Shown here one piece after another: positions 1-8,072 of a stretch of 24,373 nt of DNA. The stretch comes from JBDTCS01 sp039923455 (GTDB lineage Bacteria; Bacteroidota; Ignavibacteria; Palsa-1295). The notes beneath the pieces are model-generated. The model searched no databases. It saw nothing but the letters and a program-made list of their open reading frames with translations, and was not told the origin of the DNA. The position numbers and the translations under genes were made by a program. The first letter of the stretch is position 1. Every line of letters starts with the position of its first letter. Location of the stretch: positions 1 to 24,373 of the forward strand of contig JBDTCS010000064.1 in NCBI GenBank assembly GCA_039923455.1, read 5' to 3'.

Positions 1-7
1 CCGTGAG

Positions 8-37
8 AGAGCCACAATGCCAAAGCGTTGTGGCTCT
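8..37. terminator. Hairpin, probable terminator at left edge
   Basis: A perfect 10-bp stem (AGAGCCACAA pairing with TTGTGGCTCT) can be extended inward by a T-G wobble and two G-C pairs to a 4-nt loop. It is followed on the plus strand by only three Ts. It lies 26 bp past the stop codon of the minus-strand dipeptidase, and could also terminate a plus-strand gene ending just left of the window. The stem is clear; the weak U-tract leaves direction and function open. Confidence 0.55.
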
Positions 38-62
38 TTCCGCATTAATGCCTCAAAACTAT

Positions 63-1433
63 TTATCCCTTCGCCATCTCATCATAGAATAATGCAACGG
101 TTTTAATGCCGCGATGGAAATTAGGGAGATTTAGTTTTTCGTTGGGCGAGTGCGCATTTTGGTCAGGCATTGTGAATCCCATCAGCACTGTTGGTGCGTT
201 CAGGATATTTAGAAAAGAGACTACGATCGGGATAGAGCCGCCTTCGCGAGTGAGGAAGGGCTCTTTCCCGTAAACCTGAAAGAGCGCTTTTCGGGCGGCA
301 CGTACTCCAGCCGAGTCGATCGGTGTGACCGCCGGTAGCCCGCCATGCTCACTGATAATCTTCACTGTTACTCCCGGGGGTGTGATCTTTTGTACGAAAG
401 CAGTGAAGAGTCTTGTTACTTCTTCCGGCGTTTGATTCGGCACAAGTCGCATCGAGATCTTAGCATACGCTTTCGATGGAAGTACTGTCTTTGCGCCATC
501 ACCTTGAAAGCCGCCCCAGATGCCGTTCACGTCGAGCGTCGGACGTATCCAGAGTCGCTCCGAATTGGTGTAGCCCTCTTCGCCAACGAGTGCATTTACA
601 CCGAGGTCGGCTATTGTTTTGGATTCTGAAAAGGGAAGCCGTGCAAATTCTGCTCGCTCTTCCGAGCTTGCATCCACGACCGAATCGTATATTCCATCGA
701 TAAGAATGTGTCCGGATGCATCTTTCATTTGTGCGATCATTCCGGCGAGTGCGTTAATCGGATTCTGAACCATACCGCCGTACGAGCCGGAGTGCAGATC
801 ACGATTTGGTCCCGTGACTTCGAGCTGCACATAAAACAATCCGCGCAATCCATAACAAAGCGAGGGCATATCGTAGCCATACATCGGTGTATCCGAAACG
901 AGTACGGTATCACACGCGAGCATCTCTTTGTGATCTTGCATGAACTTCTCAAGATTAGGCGAGCCGATTTCTTCCTCACCTTCGATCATCACTTTGACAT
1001 TGACTGGAAGCTTGCCGCGAATTTTCATGTGCGCTTCGAGCGCTTTCAGATTCAGGAACACTTGCCCTTTGTCGTCAGCACTGCCTCGGGCGTAGATATT
1101 ATCACCGCGAATGGTTGGCTCGAACGGAGGTGCGTCCCAAAGGTTTAACGGATCGACAGGTTGCACATCATAGTGACCATAAAATAAAACTGTTGGTGCA
1201 CTCGGTCCGGCGGTAAGACTTTCGGCGTAGACTACCGGGTGACGTGCCGTCTCGAAGATCGCTGCGTTGCTCATACCGATGCGAGCGAGTTCATCACGAA
1301 CAAATTCCGCACACTTGCGCATATCGCCTTCATGCTCCGGCGCTGTAGAGATAGAGGGAATTCGCAGAAATTCCTTCAGCTCTGTTTCGTAGCGTTCTTT
1401 TTGAGATTCAATAAATTCGCTGAGTCCTTCCAT
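63..1433 (-). CDS. M20 family dipeptidase (zinc metallopeptidase)
   Basis: Cytoplasmic di-zinc peptidase of the M20 (carnosinase/CNDP-like) family, 456 aa, expected to hydrolyse dipeptides or short peptides. No signal peptide is visible. The metal and catalytic residues are all in place: H87 in GHYDVQP, the bridging D120 in GSADDKG, catalytic E154 and metal E155 in EGEEEIGS, D181 in SDTP, and H428 in HSPNEK near the C-terminus. The spacing H87-D120-E155 matches that of human CN2. The HSGSYGG segment marks the lid/dimerisation domain. It starts at ATG without an obvious Shine-Dalgarno sequence and diverges from the esterase gene across 80 bp, so it is probably transcribed alone. Family assignment is firm; the exact substrate is not readable. 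Confidence 0.93.
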   Translation of the reverse strand: MEGLSEFIESQKERYETELKEFLRIPSISTAPEHEGDMRKCAEFVRDELARIGMSNAAIFETARHPVVYAESLTAGPSAPTVLFYGHYDVQPVDPLNLWDAPPFEPTIRGDNIYARGSADDKGQVFLNLKALEAHMKIRGKLPVNVKVMIEGEEEIGSPNLEKFMQDHKEMLACDTVLVSDTPMYGYDMPSLCYGLRGLFYVQLEVTGPNRDLHSGSYGGMVQNPINALAGMIAQMKDASGHILIDGIYDSVVDASSEERAEFARLPFSESKTIADLGVNALVGEEGYTNSERLWIRPTLDVNGIWGGFQGDGAKTVLPSKAYAKISMRLVPNQTPEEVTRLFTAFVQKITPPGVTVKIISEHGGLPAVTPIDSAGVRAARKALFQVYGKEPFLTREGGSIPIVVSFLNILNAPTVLMGFTMPDQNAHSPNEKLNLPNFHRGIKTVALFYDEMAKG

Positions 1434-1513
1434 TTGGCTTTTCGTTTTCGCGCGTGACGTGAAGTAAATATTATGGAGTCAAAAACATATTTCCCCCAAT
1501 CGCAACGAGCAGG

Positions 1514-2734
1514 ATGGGCGCGTTGTTCTCTCTCCTCACGAATTACTTGAATATTCTTCGTATTGCGTTGATAAAGCCCGTTTCGAAACCCGAAATAACC
1601 ACCTCGATAGATCTGCTCGTAGCCGAACTCCGTACGGCCGCAAAAAGCATAGCACCGAAGATCGAGCAAAAGCTACTACGCACGATGCGCACTATGGAAA
1701 TGCCGATCGTGCTGGGCGGTTCGGCCCATTTTTTCTATCACGCCGATCGCACGCATCACTCGCATCATTCCGGTTCGATGGCGCTTTCAATCGTTGGTGA
1801 TTGGAATGGTTGGCAGCACGGCAAAGACAAAATGGAGCGGCTGCACAAGGATGCGTCGATCTTTTATTGCAAGCGAGAATTCCCCATCGACGCTCGCTTC
1901 GCATATCGATTTCAATTCGAAGGTGAAGATTCGTTCAACGATCCGGGCAATCCATTCATAGAGCGCGAGGTCTTCGGTGCAAACACAGCCGTTCGAATGT
2001 CGGCGTATGCGTTGCCTGCCTATGCAGCGGAGCCGGCACCGGAAGTACCTCGAGGTAAGATCAGAGAGTTTACTATCACGGGTGGACCTAAGTCAGAGTT
2101 TCACGGTCGAACAGTGTCGGTGTATATCCCGGCAGAAACGACACGGCTAAGCAAACTCGCTGTGCTGTATGTGCATGATGGAATGGAGATGATCGAGATC
2201 GGCAAATTCACGACCGTGCTTGATAATTTGTTTTATGCCAAGCCACATCTCGCTCGGTGCATTGTTGTCTTCGTGCCGCCGGTCGAGCGCGAGCGTGAGT
2301 ACTTAATGAATGCGAGATTCGCGCGATGGTTTGCGCACCATGTGGTGCCGACGGTCGAAGCTCGATTGAAAGTGAGCCCAAAGGCACATCAGCGCGGCAC
2401 AGTTGGGGCCTCGCTTGGTGGTTTACTTTCGGCGCAACTCGGATTGCTATTTCCGAATGTGTTCGGAAAGATCAGCGCACAATCGCCTGCATTTTGGGTA
2501 CAGTCAGAAAGCATCGTCAAGCATTTTGCAAAGATCCGTAAGTTGCCGCTTGATTGGTACATTCATACCGGCCGCGTGCACGATGCTCTCGAAGGTAGCT
2601 TGAGTATGCTCAACGTCTTGCAAGACAAGGGCTACACGGTTGTGTATCGCGAAACGAATGAGAGCCACAACTGGGCAAACTGGCGTGGAAAATTTTCGGA
2701 GTTAATAGAGTGGTTTGTAACGAACGAGGAGTAA
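1514..2734 (+). CDS. Esterase with N-terminal CBM48/E-set domain (enterochelin-esterase-like)
   Basis: Alpha/beta-hydrolase of the putative esterase (Esterase D/enterochelin esterase-like) family, 406 aa. Residues about 66-165 form an Ig-like E-set domain resembling glycogen-binding CBM48 (SIVGDWNGW at 92-100, then AYRFQFEG). From about 183 the hydrolase follows, with nucleophile S300 in GASLGG and probable catalytic H385 in ESHNW. The acidic member is probably in the HTGRVHDALEG stretch. The first 57 residues before MRTMEMP match no domain I recognise, so translation could instead start at an internal ATG near position 1685. No signal peptide is seen, so the protein is probably cytoplasmic. 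The substrate is unknown; a siderophore ester is possible from the family but not shown. Confidence 0.85.
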   Translation: MGALFSLLTNYLNILRIALIKPVSKPEITTSIDLLVAELRTAAKSIAPKIEQKLLRTMRTMEMPIVLGGSAHFFYHADRTHHSHHSGSMALSIVGDWNGWQHGKDKMERLHKDASIFYCKREFPIDARFAYRFQFEGEDSFNDPGNPFIEREVFGANTAVRMSAYALPAYAAEPAPEVPRGKIREFTITGGPKSEFHGRTVSVYIPAETTRLSKLAVLYVHDGMEMIEIGKFTTVLDNLFYAKPHLARCIVVFVPPVEREREYLMNARFARWFAHHVVPTVEARLKVSPKAHQRGTVGASLGGLLSAQLGLLFPNVFGKISAQSPAFWVQSESIVKHFAKIRKLPLDWYIHTGRVHDALEGSLSMLNVLQDKGYTVVYRETNESHNWANWRGKFSELIEWFVTNEE

Positions 2735-2741
2735 CGCTGCC

Positions 2742-3374
2742 TTAACCCAAAAACTTGTTCTGCTCTTTCTGTAACTCTTTAATCAAATACTTCATACGCG
2801 GGTTGTCGCTGCCGGAGGCGAGCGGGAAGTAGTGCGCAGAGGTTTCCATGATGTACTTCACAGGATTGCGCTTCACGTTAAACTCCAGACAACGATAGGT
2901 GTCAAGGCGATCTGCAAGCTTCAGCATGCGGGCATCTTCGCTCGAAAGCATTAGGCGCTCGATGTACTCGCGCTCGATCCATTCTTTGATGACACCTTCG
3001 GCTTTAATATCCTTCGTAAGTTTCTGCACGAGATAGCTTGTGTAGGAGCCAAAATTAAGTTCGATGATCTCGGGTGTGAGCACATGCGAATCTTCGAGCG
3101 CGTCATGCAACAATGCAGCACAAATGATCGCCGGATCGTAGAAATCAAGCTCCGTCACAAATATCTTTGCCACTCGACTCGGATGCCAAAAGTAGGGAGT
3201 CTTGTCGGGGCGTTTTTGAAATTCGTGGACGCTCTCGGCCATTTCGTAAGCATCCAAAACTTTATTAATTTGTAGCGCCGGCACACTTCGCTCACGAAGT
3301 AAACGCTCCAGCTCTTCGCGGGAGAGAAAAGTCTCGTTGTACTTATCGTTATATAGAAAGTGAGAAAATGGCAC
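2742..3374 (-). CDS. HD-domain phosphohydrolase, RelA/SpoT hydrolase-like
   Basis: A single-domain protein of 210 aa carrying the HD metal-dependent phosphohydrolase signature in the RelA/SpoT arrangement: H64 (FWHPSRVA), H90-D91 (ALLHDALED) and D155 (KLADRLD). Such stand-alone domains include (p)ppGpp or nucleotide hydrolases of the MESH/SAH type. There is no synthetase, TGS or ACT domain. The start is GTG, 17 bp after the ychF stop, so the two genes are very likely co-transcribed with ychF first. The fold and metal site are well supported; ppGpp as substrate is an inference from the family, and another phosphate ester is equally possible. Confidence 0.82.
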   Translation of the reverse strand: MPFSHFLYNDKYNETFLSREELERLLRERSVPALQINKVLDAYEMAESVHEFQKRPDKTPYFWHPSRVAKIFVTELDFYDPAIICAALLHDALEDSHVLTPEIIELNFGSYTSYLVQKLTKDIKAEGVIKEWIEREYIERLMLSSEDARMLKLADRLDTYRCLEFNVKRNPVKYIMETSAHYFPLASGSDNPRMKYLIKELQKEQNKFLG

Positions 3375-3391
3375 AGCTCGGGTTGTAGTTA

Positions 3392-4492
3392 TCAGACGTT
3401 GAATCTGAAGTGCATGATGTCCCCATCTTCAACCAAATATTCCCTACCTTCGCTTCGCAAAAGCCCAGATTCTTTTACTGCGGCCTCACTTCCGAGTCGG
3501 ATCAGGTCGGCATATTTCATAACTTCCGCCCGAATAAAGCCTTTTTCGAAGTCAGTATGAATAACCGCCGCCGCTTCGGGCGCTTTGGCACCCTTGCGAA
3601 CAGTCCAGGCTCGAACTTCTTGCTTTCCGGCAGTAAAATAGGTCTGTAGGCCAAGTAGATCGTAGGCCTCGCGAACAACGGAATCTAGTCCGGCTTCCTT
3701 CATGCCGAGTTCATGCAAAAACTGGTCGCGTTCTTCTGCCGGAAGTTCAGCGACTTCCATCTCGATCTTGGCGCAAATAACGATCATTCTGGCGCCCTCT
3801 TTTTGTGCTATCGATCGGATCGAATCGATGTACGCATTTCCGTTGACGACTCCATTCTCATCAGTATTGGCAACGTAGAGCACGGGCTTTGCAGTCAAGA
3901 GATGCATCTCACGCATCCAAGTTTGCTCGTCCTCGTTGTTCTTCGGAAAGTATCTCGCCAGGCGGCCTTGGTGCATTTGCTCACGAAGCCGAGTATAAAA
4001 ATCAAACTCCGCTTTTGCCTTCGTGTCGCCGGTCTTGGATTTGCGTTGTGCGCCGTCAAGCTTTTTCTCGAGGGTATCGAGATCTTTCAGAATCAGCTCA
4101 GCTTCGATGATTTCGATATCACGAGTCGGGTTCACCGATCCATCGACGTGGACGACGTTCTCATCATCGAAAGCACGGACGACATGCGCTACCGCATCGA
4201 CATCGCGAATGTGCGATAGGAATTGATTTCCCAATCCCTCACCCGAGGCGGCACCCTTGACAAGACCCGCTATATCGACGAATTCAATCGTCGTTGGCAC
4301 TTCCTTATCCGGAATGACAACGCGGGTTAGTTCTTTCAGTCGTTTATCCGGTATGGGGACGACGCCGGTGTTTGGCTCGATGGTGCAGAATGGATAATTT
4401 TCTGCGGCAGCCTGAGAACTTGCCGTAATTGCATTAAAAAGGGTCGATTTCCCCACATTTGGAAGTCCGACTATACCACAGCGAATACCCAT
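3392..4492 (-). CDS. ychF: Redox-regulated ATPase YchF (Obg-family)
   Basis: Universally conserved Obg-family P-loop protein of 366 aa, close to the 363 aa of the E. coli protein. YchF binds ribosomes, hydrolyses ATP in preference to GTP and is linked to oxidative-stress responses. Visible motifs are the G1 P-loop GLPNVGKS (9-16), the switch II/G3 segment DIAGLVKGA (from 73), and NTDE (209-212), which stands where GTPases have NKxD and explains the ATP preference. The C-terminal TGS domain is recognisable by AWTVRKGAKAPEAAAVIHTDFEKGF. The ATG start is conserved in position. It is the first gene of a two-gene unit with the HD protein. Confidence 0.97.
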   Translation of the reverse strand: MGIRCGIVGLPNVGKSTLFNAITASSQAAAENYPFCTIEPNTGVVPIPDKRLKELTRVVIPDKEVPTTIEFVDIAGLVKGAASGEGLGNQFLSHIRDVDAVAHVVRAFDDENVVHVDGSVNPTRDIEIIEAELILKDLDTLEKKLDGAQRKSKTGDTKAKAEFDFYTRLREQMHQGRLARYFPKNNEDEQTWMREMHLLTAKPVLYVANTDENGVVNGNAYIDSIRSIAQKEGARMIVICAKIEMEVAELPAEERDQFLHELGMKEAGLDSVVREAYDLLGLQTYFTAGKQEVRAWTVRKGAKAPEAAAVIHTDFEKGFIRAEVMKYADLIRLGSEAAVKESGLLRSEGREYLVEDGDIMHFRFNV

Positions 4493-4684
4493 TGGAGCGC
4501 AAAATTCTAACTAAGATTGGAAGGCCAGCCTCGGCTTGAGACAGTACCCGACCTCGTAGCAATCGGATAACCTATTTTGTTCCACAGAGATTATTGGGGG
4601 AGAACCCGGTGGTGCTTCTAAAGCGGAAAAGTCGTGCACCTTGGGAGATATCTGCGCTTAGGACTTGTGCTACAGCGACAGCGC
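4493..4684. other. Intergenic gap, nothing recognisable
   Basis: This 192-bp stretch separates ychF from the exported protein gene upstream on the same strand. I see no convincing ORF, terminator hairpin with a T-tract, or RNA fold. A 5-bp GGTGC/GCACC inverted repeat around 4610-4640 is too weak to call. It presumably holds the ychF promoter. Confidence 0.4.
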
Positions 4685-5275
4685 TTAGTTTCGCGATTCC
4701 TTTTTTACCGGTTTGCTCAAAGCGACTGATATAACCCCGCTGTAATCTTTGAACGTCAGGACGATCATCTCGGACAACCCCATCCACCGAATGATGTGAA
4801 TCACATTATCATACGTATCGGCAGGCTCGCCATATTTTTTTGTCAGCGCGATCTGAAGTTTGTGATACACGATCTCGGCCTCTTCTTTGCTCTTAAGGAT
4901 TGGGGCAAAGTTCACTTGGCTGATTTTGCCAGCCTCGGTCGTAACACGAATATCACCTAAGTAACCGCAAAAAGGACCTCGAAACAAGAACATGTTCGCG
5001 CCATCATCGCTGCTAAAGAAGACGGTGTCGATATGCGTATCCTTCCAGTTCGAAAGATCGGACAAGCCTCCACCGGGACGCAAATTGGAAAAGGTCACCG
5101 CATCGATTCGTTTTTGATTCTCGCGAATCTTGGCCTCACTCAATTCTTGTGCGCGGACGAGTGGAGCACTTAGCACAAGCGCACTAAACAAAAGCAAAAT
5201 TCCAAGGAGCGGTGATCCAACTGACCTCAATCCAAAAAGTCCAGATCCCATAATTTTTGACCAACATGTCTTCAT
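4685..5275 (-). CDS. Exported protein of unknown function
   Basis: Not a family I recognise; 196 aa. The N-terminus has a basic/polar start, a long hydrophobic run (LLGILLLFSALVLSA, about 24-38) and a likely signal-peptidase site after APLVRAQ, so it should enter the periplasm. The mature part alternates short beta-like strands, with a two-Cys segment absent except for one Cys in RGPFCGYLGD. It ends with a basic KKESRN tail. The segment VYHKLQIALTKKYGEPADTYDN resembles small periplasmic proteins that measure or bind ligands, but this is only an impression. An internal ATG at 5251 is an alternative start. It appears monocistronic. Confidence 0.7.
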   Translation of the reverse strand: MKTCWSKIMGSGLFGLRSVGSPLLGILLLFSALVLSAPLVRAQELSEAKIRENQKRIDAVTFSNLRPGGGLSDLSNWKDTHIDTVFFSSDDGANMFLFRGPFCGYLGDIRVTTEAGKISQVNFAPILKSKEEAEIVYHKLQIALTKKYGEPADTYDNVIHIIRWMGLSEMIVLTFKDYSGVISVALSKPVKKESRN

Positions 5276-5574
5276 ATAGCAATGGACACCAAAGAAAGCT
5301 CGAAGTTTACAAAGAATCGTACGGGTGGGAAGAGGAAATTATTCTTTAATGGGGACCAAGAAAAATGGGCCGAGAAACTCGGCCCATTTATTGGGATCTC
5401 GCGCAAATAGGGAAATGACGCCCTACTGGTTTATCAGCATTCTAGCCCCACGAAAGAAGACTGACATCGAAATCCTATCTTACTCTTAGTTGTACACCCG
5501 ATTGGTAAGCTGTGGATTTAAAAGAGAGCAAGAATAATTTGTAATCCGATGGAGTGCTTCGCTGGCTAATCTGC
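5276..5574. other. 299-bp gap holding one terminator
   Basis: Between two minus-strand exported-protein genes. It contains the strong hairpin at 5363-5389, annotated separately. The remaining ~185 bp next to the 5575 stop (5390-5574) shows no ORF with a start and no repeat. The 5276-5340 part should carry the promoter of the 196-aa exported protein; I could not identify elements there with confidence. Confidence 0.4.
5363..5389 (-). terminator. Rho-independent terminator
   Basis: A perfect 12-bp stem (AAATGGGCCGAG with CTCGGCCCATTT) closes on an AAA loop. On the minus strand it is followed by TTCTT directly after the three Ts of the stem, a good U-tract. It lies about 190 bp past the stop of the minus-strand operon gmhA-cysteine dioxygenase-exported protein, which it most likely terminates. 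Confidence 0.85.
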
Positions 5575-6543
5575 TTAGTGTTTGAGGGAGAAACTGCGGG
5601 CGATCGCTCGAAAATACTCGAGTTCGGAGGCCTCCAGGTCGGATTGGAGCGGGGCGATCAGCAGAACGACTGCTTCGGGGGTTAAAAAGGTAGCCACGTA
5701 GTCGAGGCTGCCGTCTTTCCGTTTGGCCAGAAATTCGTAACCGGTCAAAAACATGCTACGAGTTTGAACATTCTCTACTTGAAAATCGCCGAGCGAATTG
5801 ATCGCGATGCCCAGTTTGCCAAAGGTTACTCGGGCTCCGTTTTTGAAGGATTCCCAATATGCGGAATCGAGATGCTCCAGATTATGCGGTGCCGGACGAA
5901 CGGTGAGTGTCAGGTAGATTTTCTCAGTCGCTCGCGGATTCTGAAAAATGAGTGAGTAGATGCCATTCGTGTCAAGGATCTCCTGAGATTGCCAACCCGG
6001 ATTTGTTTCGAGCGTAATCGGATCCAGTAATCGCGGCTCAAATCTTCGGCGTAAGCGCAGTGCACCCAATCCGGCCGTTGGTGGATACAAAAATGCTAAA
6101 CGCGTTTTGCTGTAAGCCCCGACGTTAATGGGATAGAAATGTGGGTCTCGTTGTATCACGCGGCCGCTTGCACGATCGATCACATCTACAAAAAAAGCAT
6201 ACGGAGTTTTCGGAAATTTGAGTTGAAGCAGCGGGTCGATTGCTTCGAATGCGAGTACATGCGCCGCAGTGTTTAGTGTCGGAGTGCTGATGGTATCTTC
6301 GATGCTGCCGAACAACCCCAAATGTGGAAAGCGCACACGAACACTCGTATGGACAGAGTCCGCAACTGATATAAATGCGATCGGGACAGGAAACGGAATC
6401 GTTGAATCATGCTCGGCCGTGCCGAATGCAACAAGGGAATAGAACGTCAGCGTGGAATCAACTTTGCCGAAGTTCGCAGCATGTGCGCCACTGGCAACAA
6501 GCAGAGACACCGATATACCGATTAATAGAAAAAGTATTTTCAC
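5575..6543 (-). CDS. Exported protein of unknown function, third gene of gmhA operon
   Basis: I do not recognise this 322-aa protein. It begins with a clear signal peptide (KILFLLIGISVSLLVASGAHAA, cleavage near residue 22), so it acts in the periplasm or at the envelope. The mature region starts with beta-rich sequence. The last ~120 residues (from about TNPGWQSQEILDTNGIYSLIFQNP) look like a compact domain of the PsbP/DUF1795 style with a repeated strand pattern and a final helix ELEYFRAIARSFSLKH; this is a resemblance only. The start is GTG, 21 bp after the cysteine dioxygenase stop, so it is co-transcribed with that gene. No cysteines occur in the mature part. Confidence 0.75.
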   Translation of the reverse strand: MKILFLLIGISVSLLVASGAHAANFGKVDSTLTFYSLVAFGTAEHDSTIPFPVPIAFISVADSVHTSVRVRFPHLGLFGSIEDTISTPTLNTAAHVLAFEAIDPLLQLKFPKTPYAFFVDVIDRASGRVIQRDPHFYPINVGAYSKTRLAFLYPPTAGLGALRLRRRFEPRLLDPITLETNPGWQSQEILDTNGIYSLIFQNPRATEKIYLTLTVRPAPHNLEHLDSAYWESFKNGARVTFGKLGIAINSLGDFQVENVQTRSMFLTGYEFLAKRKDGSLDYVATFLTPEAVVLLIAPLQSDLEASELEYFRAIARSFSLKH

Positions 6544-6564
6544 AGAAGTGGGTCTTGCGGATCC

Positions 6565-7167
6565 TCAGGCTTGTGCCTCGGTCTCGACCAATGCATTACG
6601 ATACCGAAACCGCTTTGGCTCGTGCTTCACGATCTTGGTTGGGTCCTCTGGTACGTAAGCACCGTGATCATTCGTGATGTGAAAAATGTCACCGGTCTTC
6701 AGATCGAACACGCGGACATCATGCGTTGGAGGTGAATAAACATGCAGACCTACGAAGGGTGTATCGCTGGAGGTATTCGTGAGCGAGTGGATCATTCCGA
6801 GATCAAGGGTAAGTGCGTCATCTTTGCTGATGCTACATCGCTCCATCAAATGCAAGTCACCATCGGCATCTGCAAATCGAAAACTGAAATGCTCGATGTT
6901 GCCGGAGTATGCATGCACTGCCCCAACGGACGGACCGTGATCGTGCGCTTCACACCAGTCGCCTTTTTTCCAAGAGCCGATCATTATCTCGAACTGCGAA
7001 GTCTCGACCAGCGTCACGCGACCATAGGGATCACCATAAGCAACTAAAGGCTCGATTTCTGACCATGGTGGTAGATTTTCCTCCATGATCCTCATCAGAT
7101 TCGCTGCGCTGAAATCTGTAGTCTGTTCGAGTGCAGCAGTGAGCGAACTTAGTGATCCGGTTGTCAT
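6565..7167 (-). CDS. Cysteine dioxygenase type I family protein
   Basis: Cupin-fold thiol dioxygenase that would oxidise cysteine to cysteine sulfinate with Fe(II) and O2. With the ATG start the protein has 200 aa, the family's usual length. The three-histidine iron site is visible: H75 and H77 in AHDHGPSVGAVH, and H127 in GMIHSLTN. R50 in YGRVTLVE matches the carboxylate-binding Arg of mammalian enzymes, favouring cysteine over 3-mercaptopropionate, and Y144 in VYSPPTHD matches the active-site Tyr. As in most bacterial members, the cross-linking Cys is replaced (Gly). A TTG start at 7194 would add nine residues; neither start has a Shine-Dalgarno sequence, so I chose ATG. It sits between gmhA and the exported protein. 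Confidence 0.9.
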   Translation of the reverse strand: MTTGSLSSLTAALEQTTDFSAANLMRIMEENLPPWSEIEPLVAYGDPYGRVTLVETSQFEIMIGSWKKGDWCEAHDHGPSVGAVHAYSGNIEHFSFRFADADGDLHLMERCSISKDDALTLDLGMIHSLTNTSSDTPFVGLHVYSPPTHDVRVFDLKTGDIFHITNDHGAYVPEDPTKIVKHEPKRFRYRNALVETEAQA

Positions 7168-7227
7168 AGCGTTCTGATAAATTTCAAGACTCAAAAAACG
7201 AATGTGAAGAAGGCGCTTGCCTGTGTA

Positions 7228-7824
7228 CTACTGCCCCATACCGACCAGCTTTACATGCTTCCCTTCGTAGAGACGAGTCTGCAACTTAATTGCGATGTAG
7301 TGAAATATCACGGAGTGTACGCTTTCCGAAGTGCACATGTCGTTCAGTGGCACATGTACGGATGACTGTGCAATATCTTTCAGCTTACCGCCACCAAAAC
7401 CTGTTACGCCGACAGTGTGCAATCCGTTTTCGTTTGCCCACTCGATCGCTTTGATCACGTTGGGACTGTTTCCGGAACCGGAGATTGCGATAACGACATC
7501 ACCAACTTTTGCGTAGGTGCGGAGTTGCTGCTCGAAGATAGACGCATATCCCTCGTCGTTGCCGTAGGCTGTCATGAGTGCTACGTTATCTGTGAGCGAG
7601 TGTGCCTTGAGGCGCTTGGTCTGATCCATCGATTGAAGCGTGCCCTTGCAAAGATCATTGGCAAAGTGCGAAGCATTTGCTGCGCTGCCACCGTTGCCGA
7701 TCACGAAAACCGTCTTATCGAGTTCGTAGGCGTCTTGCAAAACATCAAGCAGATGCTCGATCTCGGACTCGTTTAATGTTGAGAGCGTGTCGTTGAAATA
7801 CTTTAAATATCCCTGAAAATCCAT
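7228..7824 (-). CDS. gmhA: Phosphoheptose isomerase (SIS domain)
   Basis: Cytoplasmic SIS-domain enzyme, 198 aa, assigned to D-sedoheptulose-7-phosphate isomerase, the first step of ADP- or GDP-heptose synthesis for LPS or surface glycans. The phosphate-binding loops VIGNGGSAANASHF (41-54) and AISGSGNSPNVIKA (113-126) are typical. H53 and H175 correspond to two E. coli metal/catalytic histidines. The E. coli E65 position reads D57 (HFAND) and Q172 reads E167 (SESVH), so the metal site is modified. It heads a three-gene operon; the next gene begins 33-60 bp downstream. A GHMP heptose kinase of the same pathway lies at 10.0-11.0 kb. A different SIS sugar-phosphate isomerase remains possible. 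Confidence 0.85.
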   Translation of the reverse strand: MDFQGYLKYFNDTLSTLNESEIEHLLDVLQDAYELDKTVFVIGNGGSAANASHFANDLCKGTLQSMDQTKRLKAHSLTDNVALMTAYGNDEGYASIFEQQLRTYAKVGDVVIAISGSGNSPNVIKAIEWANENGLHTVGVTGFGGGKLKDIAQSSVHVPLNDMCTSESVHSVIFHYIAIKLQTRLYEGKHVKLVGMGQ

Positions 7825-7888
7825 AATTTAGGCAGTTAATGGGAAACAATCCCGGGCACAATAAAAGAGCTAATACCGGTAAATGTTA

Positions 7889-7910
7889 ACTTTTTTGAGG
7901 TCAAAAAAGT
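7889..7910. promoter_or_regulatory. Perfect 10-bp inverted repeat in divergent intergenic region
   Basis: ACTTTTTTGA and TCAAAAAAGT flank a GG dinucleotide, forming a 22-bp perfect palindrome 65 bp upstream of gmhA and 163 bp upstream of the divergent reductase gene. The two-base centre is too small for an RNA loop unless the inner pair opens, so a protein operator is as likely as a hairpin. No regulator can be named. Confidence 0.35.
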
Positions 7911-8072
7911 GCAGACCGGCAGCCGAAATCTCTCCTGGACAGAATTCCGACGGGATCGCGCAAATTTTTTTATATTGCCTCCCGGATGATGAGCACCTAA
8001 GGCCGGTTCGATTTCGTTATCTACATGTAAGATCGTGTTCGAGAACTCATCTCCATTAAATCTGATATTATC

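Noticed and set aside
708..1148. 146-codon plus-strand open frame
   Set aside because: It is antisense to the M20 dipeptidase and translates to Cys/His-rich nonsense typical of antisense frames.
4572..4787. 71-codon minus-strand frame between ychF and the exported protein
   Set aside because: It overlaps the 3' end of the exported protein in another frame and has no ribosome binding site or recognisable content.
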